Shown here one piece after another: positions 29,201 through 37,631 of a stretch of 64,000 nt of DNA (the stretch's first letter is position 1; every line of letters starts with the position of its first letter). Under the pieces are notes generated by a model, which made no database searches, was not told the origin of the DNA, and worked only from the letters and a program-made list of their open reading frames with translations. The position numbers and the translations under genes were made by a program. The stretch comes from Saprospirales bacterium (GTDB lineage Bacteria; Bacteroidota; Bacteroidia; Chitinophagales; Saprospiraceae). The DNA lies in the NCBI GenBank assembly GCA_016719895.1, contig JADJYG010000003.1:186001-250000 (forward strand). Reading direction: 5' to 3'.

Positions 29201-31201
29201 GCAGTCGTCCGTCACCGTGAAGGTTCGGGTAATGGCGTACGTATAATGGCCGCAGGTGGCGGTGTCGGGGTTTTGGGTTGAAACATCCTGGAACGTCAGC
29301 AGGGCAATGTCGCCGCAATTGTCCGTTGCGAGTACGTTTTGCCCTAAAACCGGGGCAGCAGGCAGTACAAAGGTGTCGCAGCGGATGGTAATATCGGCCG
29401 GTTTCAGCGTGATAACCGGTTGGGTGGTATCGCGTATGAGGAATACCTGCGCCGCAGTAGCGGTATTGCCGCAATCGTCAGTGGCGATCCAGGTGATCAG
29501 GATGGTATAACTATCGGAGCAGGTCTGGTTGGCGATTTGAAAGCTGGATGAAAAAGCCGGGGCGCCGGCGCAATTATCCGTTACGTAGGCGCTTGGCAGG
29601 GGTGGCGTGGTATTGGGGCAAAAGAGGGTATCGGTGGGCGGTAGTCCCGCAAACACCGGTTTGGTAGTGTCCGTAATTTTAAAGCGGAGCGTGCCGCTTC
29701 CGGTGTTTCCACAATCGTCGGTCGCCCGGAAGGTAACATCCACGTGCCAGGTACAGTTGTTCGCTTGCACGGTGGGATAAGGGCCGCTGTCAAACTGCCC
29801 GTTGCCCGATTGTCCATCGGAGCTGATCCAGGAAAAATTTGTCCAGGCAGATGCCGAACAATCGTCGGTGACGGAAGCATTTCCGTGGTTATTGATCCAG
29901 TTGATGAGAGCCGTATTGTCGTTGCCGCCGCCGCATTCTTCCGGAAACATCGCTCCGCTGACGAACGGCGGAACGGTATCAAGGGCGCCAAAAACAGCGT
30001 TGCCTGCAAACGTCGTGTTGCCACAGGCGTCCGTGGTGAAGAAATCCACGTCGACGCGCGCACGTACTTTCGCATACGTCTGATTTCCAATATTTTGGGT
30101 GTCACAGCCGTTGGCTGTCGAAGCGAGGAAAGCGGCTACTATCTGCGCTGAATCGACCACCAGGGCATCGATCTGCATACGGTATGTCAGCTGAGCATCG
30201 GGGGTGCAGGAATCCCTGCTGAGCATGCCGGCGCGCCGGTGTATCCAATCGCCCAAAGCTGCCAGGTGGTTGTTGCCGGGCGGCGAGCAGGCGGCTATAC
30301 TGTCCATTGGCGCCCGGATAATATCCGGCCCGTGGTTGTCGACCACGGTAAAAGTGGCCGTGCGGGTAGTAGAAAAACCGCAGCTATCGGTTGCCTGAAA
30401 CGTGACGACCACGGGTGCGGGGCAGCTCCCGGAGATGGCGGGCGGTGCGTTGTGGGTATAGGAGGCTATGCCGGAGGGATCGGTAGCGCTGAAGGTGGCC
30501 ATTTGTGCGGCCAGCCAGGCAGGGTATGCCGTGCCGGTTTGCGTGCAGGGGGCGGATGCGCTTTGCGGATTGGCGACCACCACCGGCGGTTGCGTATCTT
30601 CCAGAATGGCAATAGTTTGGGTGAAGACGCCGGTGTTGCCGGAATTGTCGGTGGCAAGCCAGGTCCGGGTAAAGGAGCCGGCGGCGCAGAGGGCGGGCCG
30701 GGTCGATTCCGTCAGCGTGATGCTGACCGACGAACTGCAGCTGTCTGTGGCCGTCAGGTTGGGCGGCAGGGGCACCTGGCTGACCGAAGCATAGGTGACC
30801 GCGGCCGGGACGCCGGCCGTAACGATCACCGGCGCTGTAGTATCGATAAACGCGATAAAAAACTCGAATGTGGCGCTATGGCCCTGGTCGTCGGCTACCA
30901 GCCAGTATACATGCGCAATTTCGTCAAACGTCCAGCTGGCGCTGAGCAAAAAGCCGGATTGGAGCGGGTCGAATGCCGAGTTGGTTACGTTTGCGCCTAC
31001 CGTGGAGCTGACGGCCGGCGTGCCCATATTCCCAGCCAACGTATTGGAACAGGTGACCGCGTTTACCGGGATGGTACTGGGGCCCGGATAGTTGAAATTG
31101 AAAAATCCTTGCTGGGCATTCAGGCCAGGCAGGATCAACCAAAAAAAGACGTTACAAAAACCCAGCATCACCCGCCAGTGCATGCGTAACCGGTTTTTCA
31201 T
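23264..31201 (-). CDS. Giant adhesin with HYR and Ig-like repeats and gliding-motility C-terminal domain
   Basis: 2645 aa. The signal peptide ends LNAQQG. About residues 100-1250 are cysteine-bearing HYR-type modules (TDNCGD, DTTQPVI repeats). About 1250-2450 are Ig/PKD-like modules of the SprB kind (CQGDTIQL, YTVTATG repeats), and a cadherin-like linker (PTAYQDSVSVAFGEQ) follows. The last ~95 residues (IPTIITPNGDGANDIFVIPF...GTYFFVVQL) are the gliding-motility-associated C-terminal domain used as a type-B T9SS signal. It is probably an SprB-like surface adhesin carried with its PorP/SprF partner. The target surface is unknown. Confidence 0.92.
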   Translation of the reverse strand: MKNRLRMHWRVMLGFCNVFFWLILPGLNAQQGFFNFNYPGPSTIPVNAVTCSNTLAGNMGTPAVSSTVGANVTNSAFDPLQSGFLLSASWTFDEIAHVYWLVADDQGHSATFEFFIAFIDTTAPVIVTAGVPAAVTYASVSQVPLPPNLTATDSCSSSVSITLTESTRPALCAAGSFTRTWLATDNSGNTGVFTQTIAILEDTQPPVVVANPQSASAPCTQTGTAYPAWLAAQMATFSATDPSGIASYTHNAPPAISGSCPAPVVVTFQATDSCGFSTTRTATFTVVDNHGPDIIRAPMDSIAACSPPGNNHLAALGDWIHRRAGMLSRDSCTPDAQLTYRMQIDALVVDSAQIVAAFLASTANGCDTQNIGNQTYAKVRARVDVDFFTTDACGNTTFAGNAVFGALDTVPPFVSGAMFPEECGGGNDNTALINWINNHGNASVTDDCSASAWTNFSWISSDGQSGNGQFDSGPYPTVQANNCTWHVDVTFRATDDCGNTGSGTLRFKITDTTKPVFAGLPPTDTLFCPNTTPPLPSAYVTDNCAGAPAFSSSFQIANQTCSDSYTILITWIATDDCGNTATAAQVFLIRDTTQPVITLKPADITIRCDTFVLPAAPVLGQNVLATDNCGDIALLTFQDVSTQNPDTATCGHYTYAITRTFTVTDDCGNSTTASQRISVTDNLAPVLQGFQDTTLVCEVLPVTPPPTATDICSGITTAPALVSEIIDNPGCGDTYTKILTWSSTDICGNTGIFTQYVHVVDTVKPTINGAPSDVSVECNQIPPLPAAGTVTATDNCDEAVDISFLETLIRDPNTANCAHWTNYMIRREWTAVDNCGNSRTATQVIAVEDNTGPVLAVLDTVKTPAAPGVCGANIIVPSLVSVFDDCTATLNAFTLRDTVLLTPNGAPIDQVPVDTVVFSWLAPNTPPGMPVTGTATLVIALDNADSELPSESFQIYGEDGYLIGRTKLTNFSCGFSGDTLFTLPADLLNAWLTDGQLDILLAPNGAGPNACNAFCPGGRARATLTFSFATPQQPVVITCTVDNGPAMNYPPPGSFFLDAGDHVVAYMATDCAGNTSTASTVVRIEDLEPPAVSAPPSITAFVSAANCNAIVALPFPGLQENCSFTAGLNKSSGVIPVQFEADPNAGQVPKNAILNVSGLLPNAVTDGVLKIRHLGDNGNTGEFFRVLDEQNNLLTVTTTGPPAGECATVQESSIPVSAAQINAWAANGVASFLLQANRDVVNFSNFINPCAPLNAGNFDGISTLEVVLTYNYAVVEYEVKKGTQTVQAGQLTGSQTTVSLPPGSYTVFYRVTDNSGNAGIATFPVTVRDTIPPVASCQSVIISTNPSGTVNYTLQPQQINAGSIDNCSGINLNFQLSQTVFTCNMATPPNNTYGVTLTVTDTSGNSAACTAMVQVQTVSSTPTVTPGVCEGGAVQLFANPPAPNNGYTYKWTGPNMYMSTAANPIIPTTSSLNEGTYTVTATGITGCVSTGNVLLDLTNLPNQPAFLANVPSLICQGSALTLQVQQFFGAVVTYYWYSGTPANPTLLGSTAIPMFQIANPAPGVYQYHVKVIADGCTSLPSDVKQISVQQRPVATVNPASVAVCTCEPITLGTPVQGPGITYAWSGQGGFASTLQYPLVTSCAQNFNNGTYTLIVSENGCASQPATVEVVVKQKPPKPEVMGNASVCQGDTIQLSCPNIPTAAQYIWNSPLFEDIPTQINTLVIYNATPTLHSGAWRLRVEQNGCVSDLSDAFIVNIQDYPDVSATSNSPICQGNILQLNANSTTQGVAFTWSGPSLFTAIGPNPSTNMPATGLYTVTASTLFGCTNTATTPVMVIAPPEVTSVTHTAPACVDCNADAVLQATIFTQNTPLTYTWAGPGGFSSSLPEPVIPGVCTDDNGTYNLIVRDASGCVSNQGSTTINVQAEPETPLLGPDQALCIGSPLNISVLNANAYGSNVIFEWHTPNGIVTQAQSKLSIPVTGLQHTGDYFLVVNAGDCPSAPSAVVQVNVYPIPPAPSVSSNTPVCEGDTLHLFASDVSGAQYNWMGPAGFTAGVPDPYIAQVKKNLHEGCYRVTATVNGCKSAFSENACVEVRPSPEAPTLLPVAPACLDGAGATLTFNIAPATATPGAQYAWYNGTTQALIGPPAFPLSFTLISLSTLQPGDNSFYVRALLNGCLSAASAPALVQLDTIPEGIFAYAGMDFNACDAFPFRLNATQPPAGFATGAWSQVGGLPVTIVNQPLYNSDVLGGTAGNTYQFCWTLSNGSCKNFSSDTVQVGVNRFEEAEVTDDVMVTCFADSVQLNAVQGQTAAGVWSQPLGQSLFQPPVVIENPGSPTTMVRNLPANDNSFFFFWILKVEGCPADTALVTVHTISKIPFAGQDQFLCSVDSCALLQATNLDPFESGRWVYLDSLTNPGIKITSPSSPETVVCDLQIGANRFRWQTNGGLCGALSRDTVAIYYDLAPTAYQDSVSVAFGEQRVFDVLQNDVVPPQFTITVLEEPKHGLWSEPSKGSFSYLPDLTFSGVDKLIYELCNLNPDCPCSIATLFFNVQEAGECRIPTIITPNGDGANDIFVIPFYCLNSGDGLPLNEVTIFNQWGDQVFHAQPYNNDWDGTYNGQPLPAGTYFFVVQLPFENNPRNGFLLLQR

Positions 31202-31349
31202 ACTTACATGTTTCGAATTCGCACAGCCGCAGGCTGACGAGATGTGTCAAGGGATAGAATTTATTCTCATGGATTATGGATTAAAGGCTGGATTTGCAGC
31301 CATAACCGTAGCGGGATTAATACTTTAATGCGTCATGTCGAAACCTGGC

Positions 31350-31544
31350 TTACGACGCAGCAGAGGCGTTGTCGTCATTCAACTTTTTATCTTTTACGTT
31401 TTTGTCGAGAAATTCATTGATATCGTCAATATCGTAGTCCCGGATAATTTCGCCCATTTCGTTCACCCGGATATCCATTTGTTTTAATTCGGCGTGAACG
31501 GTTGGTTTCGGTGCGTCGGATTTCAGTTTGTTTTTTTTCGCCAT
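31350..31544 (-). CDS. Small charged protein, unknown function
   Basis: 64 aa, very hydrophilic: a Lys-rich N-terminus (MAKKNKLKSD) and an acidic middle (IIRDYDIDDINEFLDKNVKD). No membrane segment. The segment MDIRVNEMGEIIRDYDID looks structured and the composition is unlike random translation, so I keep it as a gene. It lies 99 bases downstream of gltX on the same strand and could share its transcript. Confidence 0.55.
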   Translation of the reverse strand: MAKKNKLKSDAPKPTVHAELKQMDIRVNEMGEIIRDYDIDDINEFLDKNVKDKKLNDDNASAAS

Positions 31545-31643
31545 GATAAAAGCGTTTCAAAAGTATGCAAAATTACAGGAACGGAATGTGTTTGACGCCA
31601 TGAACCCGTTGTTAATGGCGTACTTGGTCAAATTTAGCCGCAG

Positions 31644-33173
31644 TTAGCCGGCTATTGTGGCGATTACCTGGCTGAAGTGCCGGAGTGCGCCGGCCAGGCG
31701 TCGGTTGGTTTCTGCCGGCCCTAAAAGCGCTGCCATATCAAATACGGCGGGGCCTTTCATCGTGCCGGCCAGGGCGAGCCGAAGCAAGGGCAGGATATCG
31801 CCCGGCTTCAGGCCTTGTTCCTGGGCAAAGTGCCGGACGTATTCTTCCAGTGCGGGGGCTTCAAACGGAGCGACTTGCGCTATGTTTTCAAGGAGGTTTT
31901 CAAAAGCTGGATGAAATGCCGGGTTCCATTTTTTCCGGATCGTTTCGTCGTCATACTGCGTTACCGGTTCGAAGAGGAAATACCCTTGTTCCACAAAATC
32001 CGGCAAGAGATGAACCCGGTCTTTCATCAGCGCCGCAACGCGGGTCAGGAATGGGAGATCGGTGCGGTATCCGCGGGCGGCCGCCAGCGGATGGATATGC
32101 CCGGCTAACACCCCGTCGGGGGTCATCTGGATATAACGTTGGTTGAACCACTTGGCTTTTTCGTAATCAAAACGGGCGCCTCCTTTGTTGATATGTTCAA
32201 GGGAAAAGGCTTGCACCAGTTCGTCGATCGTGAAAATTTCCTGGTCGCCGCCAGGGTGCCAGCCCAGCAAGGCCAAAAAGTTGATCGCCGCTTCGGGCAA
32301 AAAGCCGGCCTCCCGGAAACCCATGCTGCGCGCTTCCGGCGTTTCGCCGGGCCAGTCCAGCGGAAAGACCGGCATACCAAATTTGGCGCCGTCGCGTTTG
32401 CTCAGCTTGCCGTTGCCTACAGGCTTGAGGATCAGCGGGAGATGTGCGAATTGCGGCATAGTCTCCGTCCAACCAAAGCCCCGGTACAACAAGACGTGGT
32501 GCGCGGTGCTCGGCAACCATTCTTCGCCCCGGATCACCTGGGTGATCTCCATCAGATGGTCGTCCACTACATTCGCCAGGTGATAGGTGGGCATTCCATC
32601 CGCCTTCAGGAGCACCTTGTCGTCCAGCTCGCTGCTTTGGAATACGACATCGCCCCGGATAAGGTCGTGAATGTGAATATCCTGCCCGGGTTCCACCTTC
32701 AACCGGATCACGCAGGGCGTGCCCGCGTCCAGGAGTTCCTGCACGCGTGAATCCGGCAGGACCAGGCTGTTGTCCAGTCCGGTCCGGGTGCGGTAGTTGT
32801 ACGTAAAATTTTCTTCGGCCTGGCGTTGTGCCTCCAGGGCTTCCGGGGGGTCGAATGCATAGTAGGCGTGCCCGCGTTCGACCAGTTCGTGGGCATACCG
32901 GCGGTAAACAGCCTTTCGTTCGCTCTGGCGGTAAGGGCCGTAGCTGCCGCCAAAATCTATACCCTCATCGGGGATCAGCCCCACCCATTTCAGCGATTCG
33001 ACGATATAAGCTTCGGCGCCCGGCACGAAGCGGTTCTGGTCCGTATCTTCGATCCGCAGGATAAACACGCCGTCATTTTTGCGGGCAAACAAGTAATTGT
33101 ACAAGGCCGTACGCACACCTCCGATATGAAGGGCGCCGGTAGGAGAGGGGGCAAATCGAACGCGTACTGACAT
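31644..33173 (-). CDS. gltX: Glutamyl-tRNA synthetase
   Basis: A 509-aa class I aminoacyl-tRNA synthetase that charges tRNA-Glu in the cytoplasm. The HIGH-type signature is in RFAPSPTGALHIGGVRTAL and the KMSKS equivalent is KLSKRDGAKFG. IEDTDQNR near residue 42 is the expected glutamate-site region. The length fits a full enzyme with the C-terminal anticodon-binding part. Confidence 0.97.
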   Translation of the reverse strand: MSVRVRFAPSPTGALHIGGVRTALYNYLFARKNDGVFILRIEDTDQNRFVPGAEAYIVESLKWVGLIPDEGIDFGGSYGPYRQSERKAVYRRYAHELVERGHAYYAFDPPEALEAQRQAEENFTYNYRTRTGLDNSLVLPDSRVQELLDAGTPCVIRLKVEPGQDIHIHDLIRGDVVFQSSELDDKVLLKADGMPTYHLANVVDDHLMEITQVIRGEEWLPSTAHHVLLYRGFGWTETMPQFAHLPLILKPVGNGKLSKRDGAKFGMPVFPLDWPGETPEARSMGFREAGFLPEAAINFLALLGWHPGGDQEIFTIDELVQAFSLEHINKGGARFDYEKAKWFNQRYIQMTPDGVLAGHIHPLAAARGYRTDLPFLTRVAALMKDRVHLLPDFVEQGYFLFEPVTQYDDETIRKKWNPAFHPAFENLLENIAQVAPFEAPALEEYVRHFAQEQGLKPGDILPLLRLALAGTMKGPAVFDMAALLGPAETNRRLAGALRHFSQVIATIAG

Positions 33174-33466
33174 GCTAACGGTAAATAGTGCAGGGGCCGT
33201 AGGCGCTGTTGTTGCGGTCTGGGCCCATATCCGGGTTGTCTTTGAAATAAATGAATGGGTTTGGCAGTTTATGGGTCAAAACATTTGGCAAACCGCCGGA
33301 ATTTCTTCGTACAAAGCCGACAAAGAGGGTAGAAATTTCCGGAAATACCAGGCGGCAGGGGTTGTTGCTTTGATTATTGCCGTATTTTACCTATTCATAG
33401 CGGCAAAAGTAGCGCTTTTTTGTCAGCATAATCCGACTATTATCGAACAACACTCCTCTATTGAGC

Positions 33467-34144
33467 ATGTATCTGGTAAAAACACCCAAATTTGTACAGG
33501 CCCTGATGCCAGCCTATCTTTGGAATGTCTCCACGCAGGAAAAAACAATATACCTCACCTTTGATGATGGCCCTATACCGGAAGTCACCCCCTGGGTGCT
33601 GGAAACGCTGGATGCCGCAGGAGCGAAGGGCACGTTTTTTTGTGTCGGGGAAAACGTAAAACGACATCCGGAAATTTACCGGAAAATCCTCGACGGCGGG
33701 CATTCGACGGGCAACCATACGTATAACCATCTCAACGGCTGGCATACGGAAAACCTGGCTTATTTCCATAATGTGCGGCATTGTGCGCGGATCGTAAAAA
33801 GCAATTTGTTTCGCCCGCCGTACGGACGGCTCCTGCCCAGCCAACGGGCCTTTCTGGAGCGCCATTTTCAAATTGTGATGTGGGATGTACTCAGCGGCGA
33901 TTTTGACGCGCGCCTCACGGCCGAACAATGCCTGGATAATGTGCTGACGCATGCGCAGCCCGGTTCGATCATCGTACTGCACGATAGCTTGAAAACCGAA
34001 GGAAAACTGCGTTTTCTCCTGCCGGATCTGCTACATTTTTTCCTGGAAAAGGGGTTTCACTTCGATGCCCTGCCGATGAGCGAACCGGTGGAGCCGGCTT
34101 CCTTGGGGTACCGGGCGCGCCAATTATTTGGCATAAACTCCTGA
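33467..34144 (+). CDS. Polysaccharide deacetylase family protein
   Basis: 225 aa from ATG 33467; a TTG two codons earlier is the other option. It has the NodB-homology motifs: TFDDGP (catalytic Asp and metal Asp), HSTGNHTYNH (metal His pair), RPPYGR, and the late motifs DVLSGDFD and IIVLHDS. It removes N-acetyl groups from an amino-sugar polymer such as peptidoglycan or chitin-like glycan. There is no clear signal peptide, so export is uncertain. It is divergent from gltX. Confidence 0.9.
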   Translation: MYLVKTPKFVQALMPAYLWNVSTQEKTIYLTFDDGPIPEVTPWVLETLDAAGAKGTFFCVGENVKRHPEIYRKILDGGHSTGNHTYNHLNGWHTENLAYFHNVRHCARIVKSNLFRPPYGRLLPSQRAFLERHFQIVMWDVLSGDFDARLTAEQCLDNVLTHAQPGSIIVLHDSLKTEGKLRFLLPDLLHFFLEKGFHFDALPMSEPVEPASLGYRARQLFGINS

Positions 34145-34154
34145 ATACTGCAGA

Positions 34155-35075
34155 TCAACGGTTACCTGTCAGCAGCTGCAATATACTTGCCCGCACCACA
34201 TCCTGCCGGCTCCATAGAATGAAATGATCGCCAGCGGACAGCGTTTTCCTTCTGAAATCAGGGCAGTTGACCAGCATTTTGCGGGCAAATTCCACGTTGG
34301 CAAAGGGCACAAGCCGGTCGTCTGCAGCGTGCACCGCTGTCACCGGGCAGCGAATCGCCTGCCAACGGGCAAGCATCTGCCGGAGTTCGTGTTCCAATAA
34401 CAGGATTTCCCGGTTGCTTGCCCACAAACTTTTGGGTGTCAGCCAGCACAGCGGCGGCGCATCTACAGCGGACTGCCACCACGGGTGTTTCTCCAGGTCG
34501 GGGTCGATGGAGGCGGCCACCAGGATCAGCCCGGCCACCGCAGCGGGGTGGTCCATGGCAAAACGGGCAATCACCGGTCCGCCCATCGAATGCCCTACGA
34601 GCACTACTTTCCGGCCGTTGGCCAATTTCCGGACAACGGCATATAGCGCCTCCGACTGCCAATATAACGACCCTTCCGGGCGGCCGAACCCGGTGGTGTA
34701 GCCGAATCCGGGGCGGTCGACGCTGACCAGGCGCGCTACCGCCGTCAGCGCCGTATCCGCCAAATACGACAGGAAGGCATCGGCCGAGCCGGGCGAACCG
34801 TGCACCAGCGCCACCAACGGTAAGGTATCGGAACGGGACACGCTGACGGCATGAATCGTCCGGTAGCCCGGTACCGGAATATCGTGAAAAACCGGGGCGA
34901 TCTGCTGCCCTTTTTTTTGCAGCTCGGCAGACCATTTTCGGTCGGGCGTGCGCATGGCCAGGCAGCCAGCCTGGATCGAGAAAAACCACAACAGGAAAAG
35001 CCCGGATAAAACGTACCAAATGCGCCGGGACTTCCGTTTCCCGGGCGGCACGGCGGATGCAACAGGGATTTCCAT
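34155..35075 (-). CDS. Membrane-anchored alpha/beta hydrolase
   Basis: 306 aa. One N-terminal transmembrane or signal segment (about 18-37, WYVLSGLFLLWFFSIQAGC) could also be read as a lipobox ending at the Cys. The core has VALVHGSPGSAD (oxyanion loop), DRPGFGYT, a nucleophile elbow VGHSMGGP, an acid in HAADDRLVP and the catalytic His in AGDHFILW. It is a generic serine hydrolase of the alpha/beta fold; substrate unknown. It is convergent with the deacetylase, 10 bases apart. Confidence 0.85.
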   Translation of the reverse strand: MEIPVASAVPPGKRKSRRIWYVLSGLFLLWFFSIQAGCLAMRTPDRKWSAELQKKGQQIAPVFHDIPVPGYRTIHAVSVSRSDTLPLVALVHGSPGSADAFLSYLADTALTAVARLVSVDRPGFGYTTGFGRPEGSLYWQSEALYAVVRKLANGRKVVLVGHSMGGPVIARFAMDHPAAVAGLILVAASIDPDLEKHPWWQSAVDAPPLCWLTPKSLWASNREILLLEHELRQMLARWQAIRCPVTAVHAADDRLVPFANVEFARKMLVNCPDFRRKTLSAGDHFILWSRQDVVRASILQLLTGNR

Positions 35076-35213
35076 AAGATCATGATATGGTTAAGGCGCC
35101 ACTTCGATGCAAACCTTAGCTCGACTTTAGCCAAATGGAAAGGTGAAAATGCAGATAATATCTATCCCTATGTAGTTTGCCAGCAAGGCAGACAAGTTTT
35201 GGAATTAATTAAC

Positions 35214-35474
35214 GTGAGTTTTGGATAGGTCATGGCCTCGGTACCGCCGAGCGTGTGCCGTGCATAAATCCGGAATCTTCCCTACCCCCGTTTTTTCTCC
35301 CCCGGTTGTCATTCCACAGGAACCTGTCCACTCTACGCGTGCATCTCGTGTTTATCCCTCGTAGAGTGGACAGGTTCCTGCGGAATGACAAGCGCGGGGA
35401 GTCACAGCTTGGGTGGCGGGTCATGCGTAGCCGAGGCACGGCGGTACCGAGGCCATGACCTATCCAAAAATCAC
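35214..35474. repeat. Nested palindromic repeat, copy B
   Basis: A 261-bp element with near-perfect terminal inverted repeats of about 35 bp. The left end contains GGATAGGTCATGGCCTCGG and ACCGCCGAGCGTG. The right end is its complement, through GGCCATGACCTATCC. Inner arms with CCTGTCCACTCTACG flank the loop CGTGCATCTCGTGTTTATC. It shares arms and core with copy A at 10704-10936, but the core sits in the opposite orientation to the arms. It lies between two minus-strand genes and encodes nothing. Confidence 0.8.
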
Positions 35475-35529
35475 CTTTCTGATGCGCAATGAGCACTTTT
35501 TTAAGCGTTTCAAATGGCTAAAGTCGACC

Positions 35530-36213
35530 TTATTCCCGGCTTCCCATAAACCGCAACAACAAGTACACAAACTGCAACAACGCAGCCAGGGCGGCGGCCA
35601 CATAGGTCATGGCGGCCCAGAACAAGGCATCTTTGGCGCCTGTGTACTGCGAATCGCGCGCTACGCCGCTATTATCCAGCCAGGCCAGTGCCCGGCGGCT
35701 GGCGTCAAATTCGACGGGCAGGGTAACCAGGCTGAACAGGCAGGTGATCCCGAAGGCGACCAGCACCACCATCATGACGATAGGGTTTTTCAGCATGGAC
35801 ATACTGACCAGGGCAAACATGAATATGTACTGCTGTATGGACGCGGCGACGTTTACGATGGGTACCAGCGCCGAGCGCATTTTCAGCATGCTGTAGGCAG
35901 TGGCGTGTTGTACGGCGTGCCCGCACTCGTGCGACGCCACGGCGGCAGCGGCTACATTGCGGCCGTGGTAAACATCGTACGACAGGTTTACGGTTTTTGT
36001 CAGGGGGTTGTAGTGGTCGGTCAGCTGGCCGTCCACCTGGGTAATCTGCACCTCGCTGATGCCGTAGTGGCGCAGCATGGTGGCCGCCACCTCGGCGCCG
36101 CTCATGCCGTTGGTCAGCGGGACCTGGCTGTATTTATTGAATTTGCCGCGCAGGGTCCCGCTCAGGATCATGCCGATCACCGTGAAAAGAATGCTTATGA
36201 CTATGATTCCCAT
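35530..36213 (-). CDS. Zinc metallopeptidase, YugP family
   Basis: 227 aa from the ATG at 36213 (MGIIVISILFTVIGM); a longer frame upstream has no homology-like features. The zinc motif is HECGH in VASHECGHAVQHATAYSML. An N-terminal membrane helix and two or three helices in the C-terminal half anchor it in the inner membrane. YugP-type proteins are predicted membrane neutral zinc peptidases with no settled substrate. It lies 137 bases downstream of serS on the same strand. Confidence 0.88.
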   Translation of the reverse strand: MGIIVISILFTVIGMILSGTLRGKFNKYSQVPLTNGMSGAEVAATMLRHYGISEVQITQVDGQLTDHYNPLTKTVNLSYDVYHGRNVAAAAVASHECGHAVQHATAYSMLKMRSALVPIVNVAASIQQYIFMFALVSMSMLKNPIVMMVVLVAFGITCLFSLVTLPVEFDASRRALAWLDNSGVARDSQYTGAKDALFWAAMTYVAAALAALLQFVYLLLRFMGSRE

Positions 36214-36350
36214 ATTCGACGATTCGAATGAAATTTTAGTAAAAACAAGGTTTTTGTAATCTGGTAATAAAACGAAAAGTCCTGAAAAAAGTTTGATCTT
36301 TCCGGGAAAGCAGGCGGCGCAAAATGCCGCACCTGCACTACCAGCAGGGA

Positions 36351-37631
36351 TCAAATGATCATCTTGAACCCGGTATATTTATGCAGCGCCTTCGGGATGC
36401 GGATGCCTTCGGGGGTCTGGTTGTTTTCCAGCAAGGCTGCCACGATACGGGCCAGCGCCAGGGCAGAGCCGTTGAGCGTGTGCGCCAATTGTATTTTGCC
36501 ATCGGCATCGCGGAAGCGCAGTTGCATGCGGTTGCTCTGAAAGGTTTCAAAATTGGATACGGAGCTCACTTCCAGCCAGCGTTCCTGCGCTGCAGCCCAC
36601 ACTTCGAAGTCATAGGTTTTCGCCGACGCAAACCCCGTGTCGCCGCCACAGAGCAATAGAATACGGTAAGGGAGTTCCAGCTTTTGCAACAACCGCGACA
36701 CGTAGCGCAGCATCTGCTGGTGAACCTGGTAGGAGCGGTCGGGGTGTTCGATGTGTACGATTTCAATTTTATCAAACTGGTGCACGCGGTTGAGGCCGCG
36801 GACATGCGCGCCCCAGGCGCCGGCTTCGCGGCGAAAACAGGGCGTGTAAGCGGTCATCCGGATGGGCAGGTTTTTTTCGGGGATAATCTCATCGCGCACG
36901 AGGTTGGTTACCGGTACTTCTGCGGTGGGGATAAGGTAGAGGTTGTCGCGTTCGCAGGCGTACATTTGCGCTTCCTTGTCGGGCAGTTGCCCGGTTCCGC
37001 GGGCGGTATCCTCGTTGACCAGCAGGGGCGGTATAATTTCTTCATAGCCGGCTTTAATGGCCTCGTCGAGAAAAAACTGGATGAGTGCGCGCTGCAGCTT
37101 GGCGCCCTGGCCGCGATATACCGGAAATCCTGCGCCAGTAAGTTTCACGCCCAGCTCAAAATCGAAGAGCTTGTATTTTTTAGCCAGATCCCAGTGCGGA
37201 ACCGCATCGGCGGGCAGGATGGGAAAGGACTTGGTCCAGGCGCGTGCGATTTTGTTATCCTCGGCTGTTTTGCCTTTGGGTACACTTTTATGGAGGCAGT
37301 TGGGCACGGCGTACAACAGGCCGTCCAATTCGATTTTGAGCGCTTCGAAACGTGCCTCCAGCACCCGGGTTTGGTCTTTTATGGCGGCTACCCGTGTTTT
37401 GAGCGCTTCGGCTTCCGGGGCTTTTCCCTGGCCCATCAGCTGACCGATTTGTTTGGCCATATTCTTGCTTTCGGCCAGTAAATCGTCCAGTTCTTTTTGC
37501 GCAGCACGCCGGCGATCATCAGTTTCGAGAATGCGGTCGACGACTTTGATCTGTTGCGCCGTCCAGTTGCGTTTCCGCAAACCATTGATAATGCGATTTT
37601 TGTCTTCTCGTATTGTTTTAACCTGAAGCAT
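36351..37631 (-). CDS. serS: Seryl-tRNA synthetase
   Basis: A 426-aa class II synthetase. An N-terminal tRNA-binding coiled coil (about 1-110) precedes the catalytic domain, which has GTGQLPDKEAQMYAC, motif 2 (FRREAGAWGAHVRGLNRVHQF) and motif 3-type residues near the C-terminus (LNGSALALARIVAALLENNQ). It charges tRNA-Ser and tRNA-Sec with serine. The size is standard. Confidence 0.97.
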   Translation of the reverse strand: MLQVKTIREDKNRIINGLRKRNWTAQQIKVVDRILETDDRRRAAQKELDDLLAESKNMAKQIGQLMGQGKAPEAEALKTRVAAIKDQTRVLEARFEALKIELDGLLYAVPNCLHKSVPKGKTAEDNKIARAWTKSFPILPADAVPHWDLAKKYKLFDFELGVKLTGAGFPVYRGQGAKLQRALIQFFLDEAIKAGYEEIIPPLLVNEDTARGTGQLPDKEAQMYACERDNLYLIPTAEVPVTNLVRDEIIPEKNLPIRMTAYTPCFRREAGAWGAHVRGLNRVHQFDKIEIVHIEHPDRSYQVHQQMLRYVSRLLQKLELPYRILLLCGGDTGFASAKTYDFEVWAAAQERWLEVSSVSNFETFQSNRMQLRFRDADGKIQLAHTLNGSALALARIVAALLENNQTPEGIRIPKALHKYTGFKMII

